A DNA stretch of 64,000 bases from Saccharothrix espanaensis DSM 44229 (lineage in GTDB: Bacteria; Actinomycetota; Actinomycetes; Mycobacteriales; Pseudonocardiaceae): positions 6,386,001 through 6,450,000 of the forward strand of contig NC_019673.1 of assembly GCF_000328705.1 (NCBI RefSeq), read 5' to 3'. A program made the translations under genes and the position numbers. Below the pieces are notes generated by a model. The model saw only the letters and a program-made list of their open reading frames with translations, was not told where the DNA came from and did not search any database. Positions 42,608 through 51,786 of this stretch are shown here, in pieces. Within the stretch, counting starts at the first letter, position 1; every line of letters begins with the position of its first letter.

Positions 42608-45382
42608 CTACGGCGCGGCAGAGGGTGGAAGAAGGCCGACCTGTTCCATCGGGCTGCGCTGGTTGGTCAACATGATCGTGTGAGCGTGGTCCAGCGCCAG
42701 GTAGGTCGCGGCTTCCGCGGTCGGGTCCCACTCGTCGATGACGAAGACGGTCAGTTGGCCGCACTTGTCGCAGTGCCGGGATACGAAGAACGGTCGGAGA
42801 AGGTGGTATCGACCGAACTGGTCTACCGCGTAGGGACTGTCGGCCTCGATGATGTGGTCAATGGTGTCATCGTGGAGCGAGACCACGTTGTGGTCGCCCA
42901 TGAGCTCGCGGTAGGCCAGGTGGGACACTTTCTCGAAGGTGTCCCAGCGGGAGTGCTCGATGTGGCGCAGTGGGAAGTCCACAAGCCATTCCACCGCCTC
43001 CAGCAGGATGAGCAGGTCGTTCTTGGCGTCCTCGAATGCGGATCGCGTCTCGTGCGGACTCGGTCCTCTGCGGTGCGCATTGTGGTCGCGGCGTCGCTTG
43101 TTCGCGGCGATTGCCTCGCTGACCTCGGGTTTCGCCAGTCTGGCGAAGTGTGCCAGCAGCGAGTCGGCAGGCAACGTACGGAACGGGTTCGCCGTCGCGA
43201 GGTAGTCGACGATGGTTCCCCACGTGCCGAAGGTGGGCCCGCTGCCGCCCTTCGCGAAGCGGTTGGCCTGGTGGCGCAACGGTCCCACGGGCAGATCGTC
43301 CGCACGGGCCAGCACTAGACCAAGCACGCCGCAGTAGGCGAGCACGGCCTCCGCGCACTCCAGAACCATGGCGTATCCGCCGTGGTCGTGCCGGGCGGCC
43401 TGCACGGCACGCCACCTGGTGGCAATGGGGAACGGCAGCGTGGTCCGCAGGCGCGACTCTCGCGCATCGATCAGGCTTCCGGCTTCCCGGCGCTGCCTGG
43501 TGAGCCGACCAGCATTGATCATGTGGGAACGTGCGGCAGTCACGTTGTCCCACTTGAAGTAGCTGCGTACCGCATGCTCGGCTTCGTTGCTCCATTGCGA
43601 GAATTGCCGCGCGGCGCCGGCAAGTTCGGACAGGGCATGCAGGGTGGCGGTGTCCGGTCTGGGGATACGAAGGCCGCTGAGGTTCCAGGGTCGCAGCCAG
43701 GCGATCCTGTCCCGGCCGAGCAACCGTGTGGTGAAAGCTTCGCTGTTGAAGTAGCGCCGATAGAACAGTTTTTCGCGGTGGTCCAACTCGCGGACGGGAC
43801 GAAGAACCACGACAAAGTCGCCCTCTACGGTCCCGGGTTCCTGGACGACCGAGCCGAACATCGGAGGGACGAACGCCGACAGCACGATGTCGCCCACACG
43901 CGCTGCGGAATCTCCGGTCACGTGGTCGTTCACCGGCACGAAGTCGAACACGTCCGTCAGCGGGACGTGCTCCATGACCTCCTCTCCGGGATCGGCCTCG
44001 CCTTCGGGGCGACTTCTCCACACCCCGGTGCGCGTGTGGGTGGTGACCTCGACCTTCCTGAGCTGGTTGGTGGACTCATTTCGAATGCCGATCACGACAT
44101 CGGCGGCAGCCAATCCCGGCTGCGTACGGGCCGAAGACAGCACCACTTGGAAGCCCATGGCGCGACTTACCTTGAACGCGCGGGCCAACCACGTTGGATC
44201 GCGCAGCAGGTCGACGTAGTCGTCGATGAAGAGCGTGCCAACCACATCGCCATCGCCTCGCGCCGGCCACCTGCTCTTGATCAATGCCAGCGCGGAGAAC
44301 ATGGCCCACCCGAACAGGAGCGATTCCCTCCCGGAGAGCAAGCGGAAGGACGCCCCTCTGCGCGATGTGGAGCGACGGCCTACGGTGATCTCAATGCCAC
44401 CCTCGCACATCCGCTCCAATGCGCTGAGCACGAGTTCCTCGACGCCATTCAGAAGCCGCGGACCGTTTACCAAGTGGTTCATAAGTTCGTCGGACGATTG
44501 CGCGATCATGATGGAATCCGTGTCGATACCGACGACCGGATCGTCGCCGGTGGCGCTCAAGAGGCTGGACAAGCGTCCGACGGCCCGAAAGGCCGCCACC
44601 ACCTCTTGGGCCGCTTCGAGCAGTTCGATCCGCAGAGCATCCAGGATTGTAGGCAGCGTATCCGGGGCCGCTTTTCGACTCGCCTCCACGTGACGGACCA
44701 GTCGATCAACCGTACCGGTCGGCAGCACCTCTCGGATAAGTTCCCGATCGATGTATCGAAACTCGGTTTGTGACTGGCGCCATAGGTTCTTGATTCTCTG
44801 ACGGGAGTCATGGAGACCTACAGGGAAGCCCAGGCTGTGAATGTACGCGTGGAGGTCAGCATAGGAGGAAAACCAGTTCGGCCCTGAGCCATCGACCGCT
44901 GTCGCGCGCACGCGACCGGCGACATCGTCGAGCGACGTGTCCGCAGTGGTAAAAGGAGGTGCGTCCAGACTGAACTGTTCGGTGGGAGTGAAGACGTACC
45001 AGCTTCGGCGCACCGGGTCTGGAGTATGGGACGAGTCCGGATCGCCGGTCAAGACCATGCCGACCACGACCTGGTTTCCCGCCCGACTTTGGTACTCCAC
45101 CACCACGTGTGAAAGGCCGCTCGAACGCACACTGTGGTGTTGGATGTCGTGTGCGCTCGAGTCTTCGGGAGTCAGGACCGATTGCACGAGATCGAGCAGC
45201 ACGGTTTTGCCCGTACCGTTATCGCCGACCAACACTGCCGCCCGGGCCGGAGTTCGGGACGACTCAAGCGTGGCGGCACCGTCCCTGAAGTCGATGGTGA
45301 CGTCGTCGAACCACGCGCCGGGAGGACCTACCCGGAATAGTCGAGCCCTGCTCAACTCGTACACCATCGCCTCGCCGCACAC
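42608..45382 (-). CDS. Large ABC/SMC-type ATPase of unknown function
   Basis: Reading 924 aa (ATG 45382, or ATG 45367). Walker A is GDNGTGKT (53-60), an ABC-signature-like RLLSGRES is at about 347-354 and Walker B LFIDDYVDLL at about 384-393, followed by a switch QVVLSSA. The spacing is short, so the SMC coiled coil is replaced by about 250 residues of mixed sequence. The remaining 500 residues are unrecognised, with a CDKCG pair near the end. The architecture recalls stand-alone defence ATPases (OLD, RecF or AAA_15-like) without a visible nuclease domain. It is flanked by IS elements and remnants, in a typical defence-gene setting. Confidence 0.8.
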   Translation of the reverse strand: MCGEAMVYELSRARLFRVGPPGAWFDDVTIDFRDGAATLESSRTPARAAVLVGDNGTGKTVLLDLVQSVLTPEDSSAHDIQHHSVRSSGLSHVVVEYQSRAGNQVVVGMVLTGDPDSSHTPDPVRRSWYVFTPTEQFSLDAPPFTTADTSLDDVAGRVRATAVDGSGPNWFSSYADLHAYIHSLGFPVGLHDSRQRIKNLWRQSQTEFRYIDRELIREVLPTGTVDRLVRHVEASRKAAPDTLPTILDALRIELLEAAQEVVAAFRAVGRLSSLLSATGDDPVVGIDTDSIMIAQSSDELMNHLVNGPRLLNGVEELVLSALERMCEGGIEITVGRRSTSRRGASFRLLSGRESLLFGWAMFSALALIKSRWPARGDGDVVGTLFIDDYVDLLRDPTWLARAFKVSRAMGFQVVLSSARTQPGLAAADVVIGIRNESTNQLRKVEVTTHTRTGVWRSRPEGEADPGEEVMEHVPLTDVFDFVPVNDHVTGDSAARVGDIVLSAFVPPMFGSVVQEPGTVEGDFVVVLRPVRELDHREKLFYRRYFNSEAFTTRLLGRDRIAWLRPWNLSGLRIPRPDTATLHALSELAGAARQFSQWSNEAEHAVRSYFKWDNVTAARSHMINAGRLTRQRREAGSLIDARESRLRTTLPFPIATRWRAVQAARHDHGGYAMVLECAEAVLAYCGVLGLVLARADDLPVGPLRHQANRFAKGGSGPTFGTWGTIVDYLATANPFRTLPADSLLAHFARLAKPEVSEAIAANKRRRDHNAHRRGPSPHETRSAFEDAKNDLLILLEAVEWLVDFPLRHIEHSRWDTFEKVSHLAYRELMGDHNVVSLHDDTIDHIIEADSPYAVDQFGRYHLLRPFFVSRHCDKCGQLTVFVIDEWDPTAEAATYLALDHAHTIMLTNQRSPMEQVGLLPPSAAP

Positions 45383-45399
45383 TCTGAATACCAGTTAGA

Positions 45400-45690
45400 G
45401 AGGCCGGTCTCCACCGCCCAGCCGGTGTTAACCATAGCGGGCGCCCGAACTTCACTGTGCCGTCGCGATTCAGGAACACGACGTTGTACCTGCTGATGAC
45501 CTCCTTGTGGATCTCCCGGGGCTGTCGCCCGAGTCGTTCGTAGGCTCCGCTCGCGGCGTTCGGCTTCGCGTTCCAGGCCGGTGTCCTGATCCGACCACGG
45601 CGTCACCCCCACCCCGGTACCGGTTGGGGCGGCGAGGTTCGAGCCGAAGCCCGCTCCACCGGGGGAAGGCAGGACGACCCACCGTTGGAC
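45400..45690 (-). pseudogene. Frameshifted remnant, unknown gene
   Basis: On the minus strand, GAGFGSNLAAPTGTGVGVTP and WSDQDTGLEREAERR in one frame continue after about 45540 in another frame as AYERLGRQPREIHKEVISRY and VFLNRDGTVKFGRPLWLTP. Both parts have natural composition. It lies just upstream of the ATPase gene and may have been part of its operon. No start or family could be set. Confidence 0.45.
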
Positions 45691-45888
45691 CGAAAAGACG
45701 ACGCCGAGGGTTCGCCGCCGCAGTGGTGGTCCCGAGCACGAGTCGCCCAGGCATGTGAACACCTGACTGTCGGTGTGGAGGCCGCGTCCCTGACGGGACC
45801 GGTCCTGACCGGCGGGATCCCGGTGATCTACATGACCACCGGGCTCCTCGGTCTCCACTTCGCTGCAAGCCAGCTACGCAAGCGGTAA
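45685..45888 (+). CDS. Possible small membrane peptide, 67 aa
   Basis: From TTG 45685: a polar start, then VEAASLTGPVLTGGIPVIYM and TTGLLGLHFAASQLRKR with a potential membrane helix. The start codon and ribosome site are weak. It may be a fragment. The surrounding 45889-46207 shows only a minus-strand string (RRHRQRAIWVWRTALYRLA) that could be another remnant. Confidence 0.3.
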   Translation: MDRKDDAEGSPPQWWSRARVAQACEHLTVGVEAASLTGPVLTGGIPVIYMTTGLLGLHFAASQLRKR

Positions 45889-46207
45889 GCGGCCCACGCC
45901 AGCGACTGGGACGGTCGTCGCACCGAGTGTAGTGAGCACCCGGATCACGCGGCGGTCTCCCGGCCGTTGTGCTGTCCGACGACCAGCCACCTTGCTCATT
46001 GTTTGCGCCAGGTGTTGTGTTCATAGGACACGACGCAGGCTAGCCGATACAGGGCGGTGCGCCATACCCAGATAGCCCTCTGTCTGTGCCGTCGCACATC
46101 GGGGGGCGAAGCAAGCCTCACACGTTGTTCGTGCCTTGCGGAACTCCCTTGACCCTGGCGCGACGGGCGGTCAGTGCCCGAATCTAACCTCTGCCCTGGG
46201 TGAACCG

Positions 46208-47319
46208 TGTACTGCCCGGAGAGGTTGCGAACGTGAGGACACGTAGTCGGATGATCTTGGAATGAGGGAGGGCCTCCGGGTTCGGTGTGGATTGCGACGT
46301 CTACACCGAGCCGACGGAGGCCCTCGTGTCCCACCGTAACGCCCCGTTGTCCGAGACCGGCAGGCTGCGCCTGGCCCGGTGTGTCGTGGAGGCCGGGTGG
46401 CCGTTGCGGCGGGCCGCCGGACGCTTCCAGGTGTCGGTGTCCACCGCCTCGCGGTGGGCCGGCCGCTATCGCGAGCGGGGCGAGGCGGGTATGGCCGACC
46501 GGTCCTCCCGGCCACTGCGCAGTCCGCGCCGGACGCCGACCCGCACCGAGCGGCGGATCGTGAAGGTGCGGGTGCTGCGCCGGTGGGGCCCGGCCCGTAT
46601 CGCCGGCCTGCTCGGCCTGGTCGCCTCGACCGTGCACCGGGTGCTCGTCCGCTATGGCCTGGCCCGCCTGACGTGGCTGGACCGCGCCACCGGCCGGGTC
46701 GTGCGCCGCTACGAGCACGCCGGGCCCGGCGACCTGGTCCACGTCGACATCAAGAAGCCGGGCAACATCCCCGACGGCGGAGGCCACAAGATCCACCGAC
46801 GGCAGGCGGGCGGCCGCAACAGCTCCGCCCACCGCGACCCCACCCGAACGCGCAAGGTCCACGGCCGCCCCAACCTGGGCTACTCCTACCTGCACAACGC
46901 GGTGGACGACCACTCCCGCCTGGCCAACACCGAAATCCTGCCCGACGAGACCAAGCAGACCGCCGCCGCGTTCTGGACCCGCGCGCAGGCGTTCTTCCAG
47001 GCCGCCGGCATCACCGTGAAGCGGGTGCCGACCGACAACAGCTCCTGCTACCGCTCACACCTGTGGCGCGACACCCTCGCCGACGCGGGCATCACCCACA
47101 AACGCACCCGCCCCTACCGGCCCCAGACCAACGGCAAGGTCGAACGCTTCAACCGCACCCTGCTCGACGAATGGGCCTACGCCCAGCCCTACACCTCCGA
47201 GACTCAACGCCGCGAAGCGCTGCCACCGTGGCTGCACACCTACAATCACCACCGCGGCCACACCGCACTCGGCGGCCAACCACCCGCCACCCGCGTCCCC
47301 AACCTCACAGGGCAGTACA
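46208..47319 (+). mobile_element. IS481-family insertion sequence
   Basis: Inverted ends at 46208 (TGTACTGCCC) and 47310-47319 (GGGCAGTACA), with further matching GAGGTTG inside, bracket one transposase gene. Length about 1.1 kb is normal for the family. Confidence 0.85.
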
Positions 47320-47324
47320 GCTAG
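46326..47324 (+). CDS. IS481-family transposase
   Basis: Start at GTG 46326 (SHRNAPLSETGRLRLARCV), the usual IS481 beginning; 332 aa. It has an HTH (WPLRRAAGRFQVSVSTASRW) and the integrase core: DLVHVDIKKPGNIPDGGG, VPTDNSSCYRS, GKVERFNRTLLDEWAY. The stop lies 5 bp beyond the terminal repeat. It appears intact. Confidence 0.9.
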   Translation: MSHRNAPLSETGRLRLARCVVEAGWPLRRAAGRFQVSVSTASRWAGRYRERGEAGMADRSSRPLRSPRRTPTRTERRIVKVRVLRRWGPARIAGLLGLVASTVHRVLVRYGLARLTWLDRATGRVVRRYEHAGPGDLVHVDIKKPGNIPDGGGHKIHRRQAGGRNSSAHRDPTRTRKVHGRPNLGYSYLHNAVDDHSRLANTEILPDETKQTAAAFWTRAQAFFQAAGITVKRVPTDNSSCYRSHLWRDTLADAGITHKRTRPYRPQTNGKVERFNRTLLDEWAYAQPYTSETQRREALPPWLHTYNHHRGHTALGGQPPATRVPNLTGQYS

Positions 47325-47369
47325 CGCAGTCTGGAGCAGTGGTAGAACCGCCGCCCCAGACCGCATCGG

Positions 47370-48443
47370 TCATGCGTTGTCGCTGTCGGACAGTTCGGTC
47401 GGCGTGCTGACGGCCAGCGGGTGAGGTTCGCCGGTCAGTACGGCCAGTGCGGTGGCGACCTCCTCCAGGTCGGCTTTCGTGTAGACCGCGATCGCACCGG
47501 GTCTGGCGTCGCCGCTGGGCCGGTGGCCGGCGTAGGCGCGGGCCACCGCCTCGCCGAAGTTGCGCTCCACCCACTTCAGGGTGGTGTGTCGCAACCAGTG
47601 CGTGGAGATGTTCTGGGTCCGTACCGGCTCGACGTGCTCGCGCAGCCGTTCCCACAGCCCGTCGTAGCGCCGGTAGGTCAACGGGTTGCCGTTGTGGTAG
47701 CGCAGCACCTTGCTGGTCGGCTCACGCGCCCCGCGATGGTGGGCGTGGTCCACCAGGTGCGTCATCAGCGTCGGCGACACCGGCTGCCAACGGCTCTGCT
47801 CTCCCTTCTCGTGCAACAGCACCAGACCCTGCTCCCGGTCCAGGCCGTCGAGCTCCAACGCCAACGCCCCACCACGGCGGGCGGCGGTCTCGACGTGGAA
47901 CCGGATCAACAACGCGTCCAGAGCCGGATCGTCACCGGTCGTGGAGGCCGCCTCGGTGACCGCCTCCAGCACCGTGTTGTTCAGCCCGCGCCGGGTCGGT
48001 ATCGCCCGCTTGGGCTTCTTCACCTTCCGCGTCGGATCCCGACCGACCGGGATCAGCTCGTCGTTGACGGCGAACTTGTACAGGCACCGGGTGGCGCTGA
48101 ACATGTGCTCGGCCGCGCTGTGCCCACCCCGCCAGTTGCGCCGCCGCACCGCGGTCTGCCGGATGTGGCCGAACAACCACGTCAGGTCCGAGGCCGGCAA
48201 CTCGTCCAACCGGCGCTCGGGCCACAGCGCCACCAACCTGTTCCAATAGGTGCTGTACAGCTTGCGCGTGCCCTCGCCCACCAACCCCGACACCACCGGC
48301 ACCCACTCGGCGAACGTGGGCACCTCCCGCGGCGGCGCAGCCGGCTGTGAAGCCACCAACGCCTCCGGCGACACCCCCAACAGCGCCAGCACCTGACGCG
48401 CCTTCTCCAACTCCTCCGCACTCGGCTCGGCCCGGTCCGTCAC
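47370..48443 (-). CDS. Tyrosine recombinase/integrase
   Basis: Start at GTG 48443, overlapping the upstream AbrB-like gene by GTGA; 357 aa. It has the core-binding domain (GEGTRKLYSTYWNRLVALWP) and catalytic ETAARRGGALALELDG (Arg), STHWLRHTTLKWVE (His-x-x-Arg), YAGHRPSG (His) and AVYTKA (Tyr). It differs from the paired recombinases at 22-30 kb. Coupling to a DNA-binding AbrB-like protein suggests a regulated integration module. Confidence 0.9.
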   Translation of the reverse strand: MTDRAEPSAEELEKARQVLALLGVSPEALVASQPAAPPREVPTFAEWVPVVSGLVGEGTRKLYSTYWNRLVALWPERRLDELPASDLTWLFGHIRQTAVRRRNWRGGHSAAEHMFSATRCLYKFAVNDELIPVGRDPTRKVKKPKRAIPTRRGLNNTVLEAVTEAASTTGDDPALDALLIRFHVETAARRGGALALELDGLDREQGLVLLHEKGEQSRWQPVSPTLMTHLVDHAHHRGAREPTSKVLRYHNGNPLTYRRYDGLWERLREHVEPVRTQNISTHWLRHTTLKWVERNFGEAVARAYAGHRPSGDARPGAIAVYTKADLEEVATALAVLTGEPHPLAVSTPTELSDSDNA

Positions 48444-49081
48444 GACCCACCCTCCAGCGCACCGTTGCCCGCCCCATCGGGATGCACCCGTGCCGAACCC
48501 GCAACGGGTACGGCGCCCTCGGCCTCGAACGGCCGCGACGCCACCACCACCTGACGCGGATCGGGAAGAGCCTTGTCCAGCACCACCAGGCTGTGGATCA
48601 CCATCGCCGCGCGCTCGGGAACCGCGACCAGCAGCACCGGATCGCCGGTCTCGAAAGACCACCAGCGCCGCACCGTCAGCGGAATCTGGATCAACCCGCG
48701 CCTGCTCAGCGCGAACACACCACGGGGATTGCGCTGAAGCACCAGCGAAGCCCCGTGCAACCGGATGTCCAGACGCTCCTGCGGAACCCACCGCAGCAGC
48801 GCCAACAACGGCTGGTTGGCCAACCGGCCACGGTCGTCGAAACGCGCCAGGGCATAACGCGGCCGATCCCGCACACTCAACGGCCCCAGATCCCGAACCG
48901 AAGGCGCGGGCGTACGCCGCCTGTCCAGAACCCGACGCCGCGGAGCAGCGGGTGATGATTGCCCGACCTCAGCCGACGCAGCCCTGTCGGCAGGCACGCC
49001 GGAAACACCGCCTGGATTTCCAGAACGGTTCCGACGGGCAGTGGTGCCCGGTAGAAGACCGGAGATGACCTTGTCAGTCAC
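48440..49081 (-). CDS. AbrB/SpoVT-like DNA-binding protein
   Basis: Taken from GTG 49081 (213 aa; GTG 49129 also possible). A disordered basic N-terminus precedes RYALARFDDRGRLANQPLLA and RGVFALSRRGLIQIPLTVRR, which resemble the swapped-hairpin AbrB/SpoVT fold, then LLVAVPERAAMVIHSLVVLD. The arrangement directly upstream of, and coupled to, an integrase implies control or architectural help in recombination. Confidence 0.7.
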   Translation of the reverse strand: MTDKVISGLLPGTTARRNRSGNPGGVSGVPADRAASAEVGQSSPAAPRRRVLDRRRTPAPSVRDLGPLSVRDRPRYALARFDDRGRLANQPLLALLRWVPQERLDIRLHGASLVLQRNPRGVFALSRRGLIQIPLTVRRWWSFETGDPVLLVAVPERAAMVIHSLVVLDKALPDPRQVVVASRPFEAEGAVPVAGSARVHPDGAGNGALEGGS

Positions 49082-49378
49082 GGCCACCACCGCCTGGAGC
49101 GGTAGAAACCGTGCCGACCACTTGAACACCCGACCGATAGTTGCGATCGAGTACCTGAACTGGTGTTACGGGACGGGGATCCAACACACGATCTTGTGTC
49201 CGAGGCCGGACTTGTGCACTATTCACACAAGTCGAACTCGCTACTTAGGAAAAATTCCTCACCCAATTTCGCCCAAGTCGATAAATTACGAAAAGCAATG
49301 CCATTGTCGATTGACACCGCTTTACTGTACTCCAGTGGTCCACGTCTGCCGCCGGGCCGCTTAAGCCCTCCAGTTCGA
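49082..49378. other. AT-richer intergenic segment
   Basis: No gene supported. The base composition changes sharply at about 49200 and stays AT-rich through the HEPN gene, suggesting the boundary of an acquired segment. Confidence 0.5.
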
Positions 49379-50638
49379 CTACTGAATTGGGGACCGTTCC
49401 ACCTGGAGATGATGAACAAGAAGTTCCCTGCAAGCCTTCCTCATCTGCCGGAGCAGCATGTGCCTAAAATCGTCATGCTCGGGCGGTGGACTAAAGAATC
49501 CGCCGTGATAACGATCACCGATGGCCGCTTCCCCACCATGCATTTGACCTGAATGTGCCGTCTTTGACCTGTACGTGTACGATTTCCATAGCTTTTTCAC
49601 TTGACTACCCGAGTAAATCAACTTCAGCGCATCCCTGAAACGCTTCCCTGAATCTTTGACTGCATCACACTTTTCGCAACAGTCGCACACTTCCGCTTTC
49701 TGCAGCTTGGGCCCGAGACCTTCGATCGTTGCCACATAGGCCACGAGCGCATACGAGGGGGAAGCCGATTCGAGGCGCAGTGCGTGATGATGAGAATGGA
49801 CGGCAGTCGCAAGGACTTCAGACTCTCTCATGCGCGACAAACCATCACCAAACCAATCCGGAATTGAAACCGTCTCAGAGTCAAAGTTCGTTTCATCCGC
49901 CATCGAATCGTCTTCCCTCACCCTTGCGGCCGGCAAGCCACGCAATTTTGAATCAGTGTTCAAGGGGGCTTGACGAACGTCCCACCTCGCATCAAAAGCG
50001 ATAGAGAGTAGGGCACAGATAGCATTTATATCTTGAGCGGCTGACCGAGATGCCGAGTTCCAGTCGAAACCTTTCGCAGTTCCTCGAACATGCACCGGAA
50101 ATGAATGGACCAGTCCGCGACTGGTTAGATCCGGAGAATGAATAAAATCAGTCTCGATATCCACGAAGCAAGTTGTGGCAGGTTCAATGGTGATGCCATC
50201 AATGGAGATTCCAGCAGATAGAACTTGAGCTTTAACGGCCGAATGCTCGACCTGGCCAATCACAGCAAGCCAGATATGATCACTTTGCTCGACTTGCAAA
50301 GAATCCATAGCGGACAAAATGGCGGTTCGCCAGAGTTCAATCTGAGGCTCCGAAATATCTTTGACAGCAACCTCAACAAAGAACTCGAAACCCTCCTTCA
50401 CCGGCACTATCATAAGCGAGGACGTCAGAACTTCGGAGTCAATACGGCACTTCACATAGCGGTAGTCCTCGAAAGATTCCAACGACTCCACGCTACAGCG
50501 ACTTCCAGTTGATTCAACATTCCGCAGCAAATAAGCTTGAATTCCATTCAACAACCTGTCCCCCTCGACTTGCAAGTCGACAACGATAGGTTGAGCGAAT
50601 AGGTGGATAGTCACCACATCGGAGCTTGACGACGTCAT
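49379..50638 (-). CDS. HEPN-type protein, candidate antiphage RNase
   Basis: Start at ATG 50638 (an upstream ATG 50668 is possible; ribosome sites are weak); 419 aa. The C-terminal region holds YRSKTAHSG, an R-x4-H HEPN motif (R357-H362), preceded by a cysteine cluster (EVCDCCEKCDAV). The N-terminal half is beta-rich and unrecognised. HEPN domains are metal-independent RNases found in abortive-infection and toxin systems such as ApeA. The gene is markedly AT-richer than its neighbours, indicating recent acquisition. It is next to the AbrB/integrase module. Confidence 0.7.
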   Translation of the reverse strand: MTSSSSDVVTIHLFAQPIVVDLQVEGDRLLNGIQAYLLRNVESTGSRCSVESLESFEDYRYVKCRIDSEVLTSSLMIVPVKEGFEFFVEVAVKDISEPQIELWRTAILSAMDSLQVEQSDHIWLAVIGQVEHSAVKAQVLSAGISIDGITIEPATTCFVDIETDFIHSPDLTSRGLVHSFPVHVRGTAKGFDWNSASRSAAQDINAICALLSIAFDARWDVRQAPLNTDSKLRGLPAARVREDDSMADETNFDSETVSIPDWFGDGLSRMRESEVLATAVHSHHHALRLESASPSYALVAYVATIEGLGPKLQKAEVCDCCEKCDAVKDSGKRFRDALKLIYSGSQVKKLWKSYTYRSKTAHSGQMHGGEAAIGDRYHGGFFSPPPEHDDFRHMLLRQMRKACRELLVHHLQVERSPIQ

Positions 50639-50856
50639 TGAACGATTGTATACCTTCCCCACTTCCATCGACAGCTCGCTCGATATACCGCCACAGAGAA
50701 GCACCCTTTCCATATGGTCCGGCTCATGCCGCGACACCCAAGGTGATTAGACTCGGTGTCACCACAAGTCGCTCCATGTCGTGCAACTGTCATCCCGAAG
50801 GAGCGAAAATTCCACCATGGTCGACCACGGCACCATTCACTCCGAGCGAGGTGGCG

Positions 50857-51072
50857 GTGAAGATGTGGAGCGCTTTGAGCGTCGACGTGGGCGGGATCGT
50901 GTTGTTCCTGGTCTGGTTGGTGTTGCCTCCGCTCTACGTCATCGCCCTTGGTCGGCGGTATGTGCGGCAGTGCGTGGAGAGCGCTGCGGCGGCGGTGTGG
51001 GCGCAGCAGGAAGTTCTCGCTGTGCTTGAGGGGCCGTCGTCTGTTGGTCGGCATCGTCTGGAAGGAACGTGA
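50857..51072 (+). CDS. Small membrane protein, 71 aa
   Basis: Start at GTG 50857 with GAGG upstream (ATG 50863 alternative). It has one long hydrophobic helix (VGGIVLFLVWLVLPPLYVIA) and a soluble tail. Its stop overlaps the next start (GTGA), so the two are coupled. Unknown family; small membrane proteins are common in AICE modules. Confidence 0.65.
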   Translation: MKMWSALSVDVGGIVLFLVWLVLPPLYVIALGRRYVRQCVESAAAAVWAQQEVLAVLEGPSSVGRHRLEGT

Positions 51073-51452
51073 TCGGCATGGCGGCTGTGACGACTTTGGC
51101 GGGGTCCGAGGATGGCGTGACTGAGGAGGAGGCTGCGGAGGCGCGGCGGGGTTCGGGAGATCTGGGCTCTGAGCCGTACGACCCGGAGATGGTGGCCATG
51201 GTGATGGCGTCGGCTCCCAGCTTGTTCGCCGTGGTGGAGTACGAGGTGGCGCACCCGGAGATCGCTCGGGTGATGGGGTTCGGGGTCTCTGCTGACGAGT
51301 GGGTGCACGTGGTGTCGGTGGACGGGAAGGCGTGCGGCACGTTCGGGACGACGGAGGAAGCGCTCAAGCCCTACAGCAAGTCGGACGAGGTGGCGGCGCG
51401 GGTGGTGTGGGTGTCGCCGGCGATGGCGCTTCAGAAGATGCTCATGGGGTAG
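51069..51452 (+). CDS. Hypothetical protein, 127 aa
   Basis: From GTG 51069 (ATG 51078 possible, with GGAAGGAAC upstream). Acidic N-terminus (TEEEAAEARRGSGD), then FAVVEYEVAHPEIARVMGFG and ADEWVHVVSVDGKACGTFGT. Soluble. I do not recognise it. It is co-transcribed with the preceding membrane protein. Confidence 0.65.
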   Translation: MIGMAAVTTLAGSEDGVTEEEAAEARRGSGDLGSEPYDPEMVAMVMASAPSLFAVVEYEVAHPEIARVMGFGVSADEWVHVVSVDGKACGTFGTTEEALKPYSKSDEVAARVVWVSPAMALQKMLMG

Positions 51453-51786
51453 GGCCTGCCTCCCCTCGGGAGTGAGTGGGACGGGACGGCTGTGGGTGGC
51501 ACATCTTCGGATGTGCCGCCTGCGGCCGTTTTCTGGCTGTTGGGACGGGGTTGCGGAAAGGTGTCCCGGCGTCCCGTAGCGATGTTTCAGCTGGTCAGAG
51601 CTGTAGTTCGGGGTGTCCCGTGGTGGTGGGCGACGGGACGGGTGGGACGGCCGTTGGGACGGCTGGTTGATCTCTGCGGGTGGGGCTTGGAATCAACCGC
51701 GCGCTGGCATGTCAGACTAAAATCAAGACGCTGTCAGCGCTTGATCAGCTCTGATCATCGGTCGGACGTGATGGGAGGGCGTAGCC
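51453..51786. other. G-rich intergenic region
   Basis: About 330 bp with many GGGACGG/GGGACG repeats on the plus strand (about 51478-51665) and no gene. It should include the promoter of the gene at 51787; TGACGTCC-like spacing was not evident. G-quadruplex potential is possible. Confidence 0.5.

Noticed and set aside
50225..50512. A 95-codon plus-strand frame inside the HEPN gene
   Set aside because: It is antisense to a well-supported gene and has no ribosome site.
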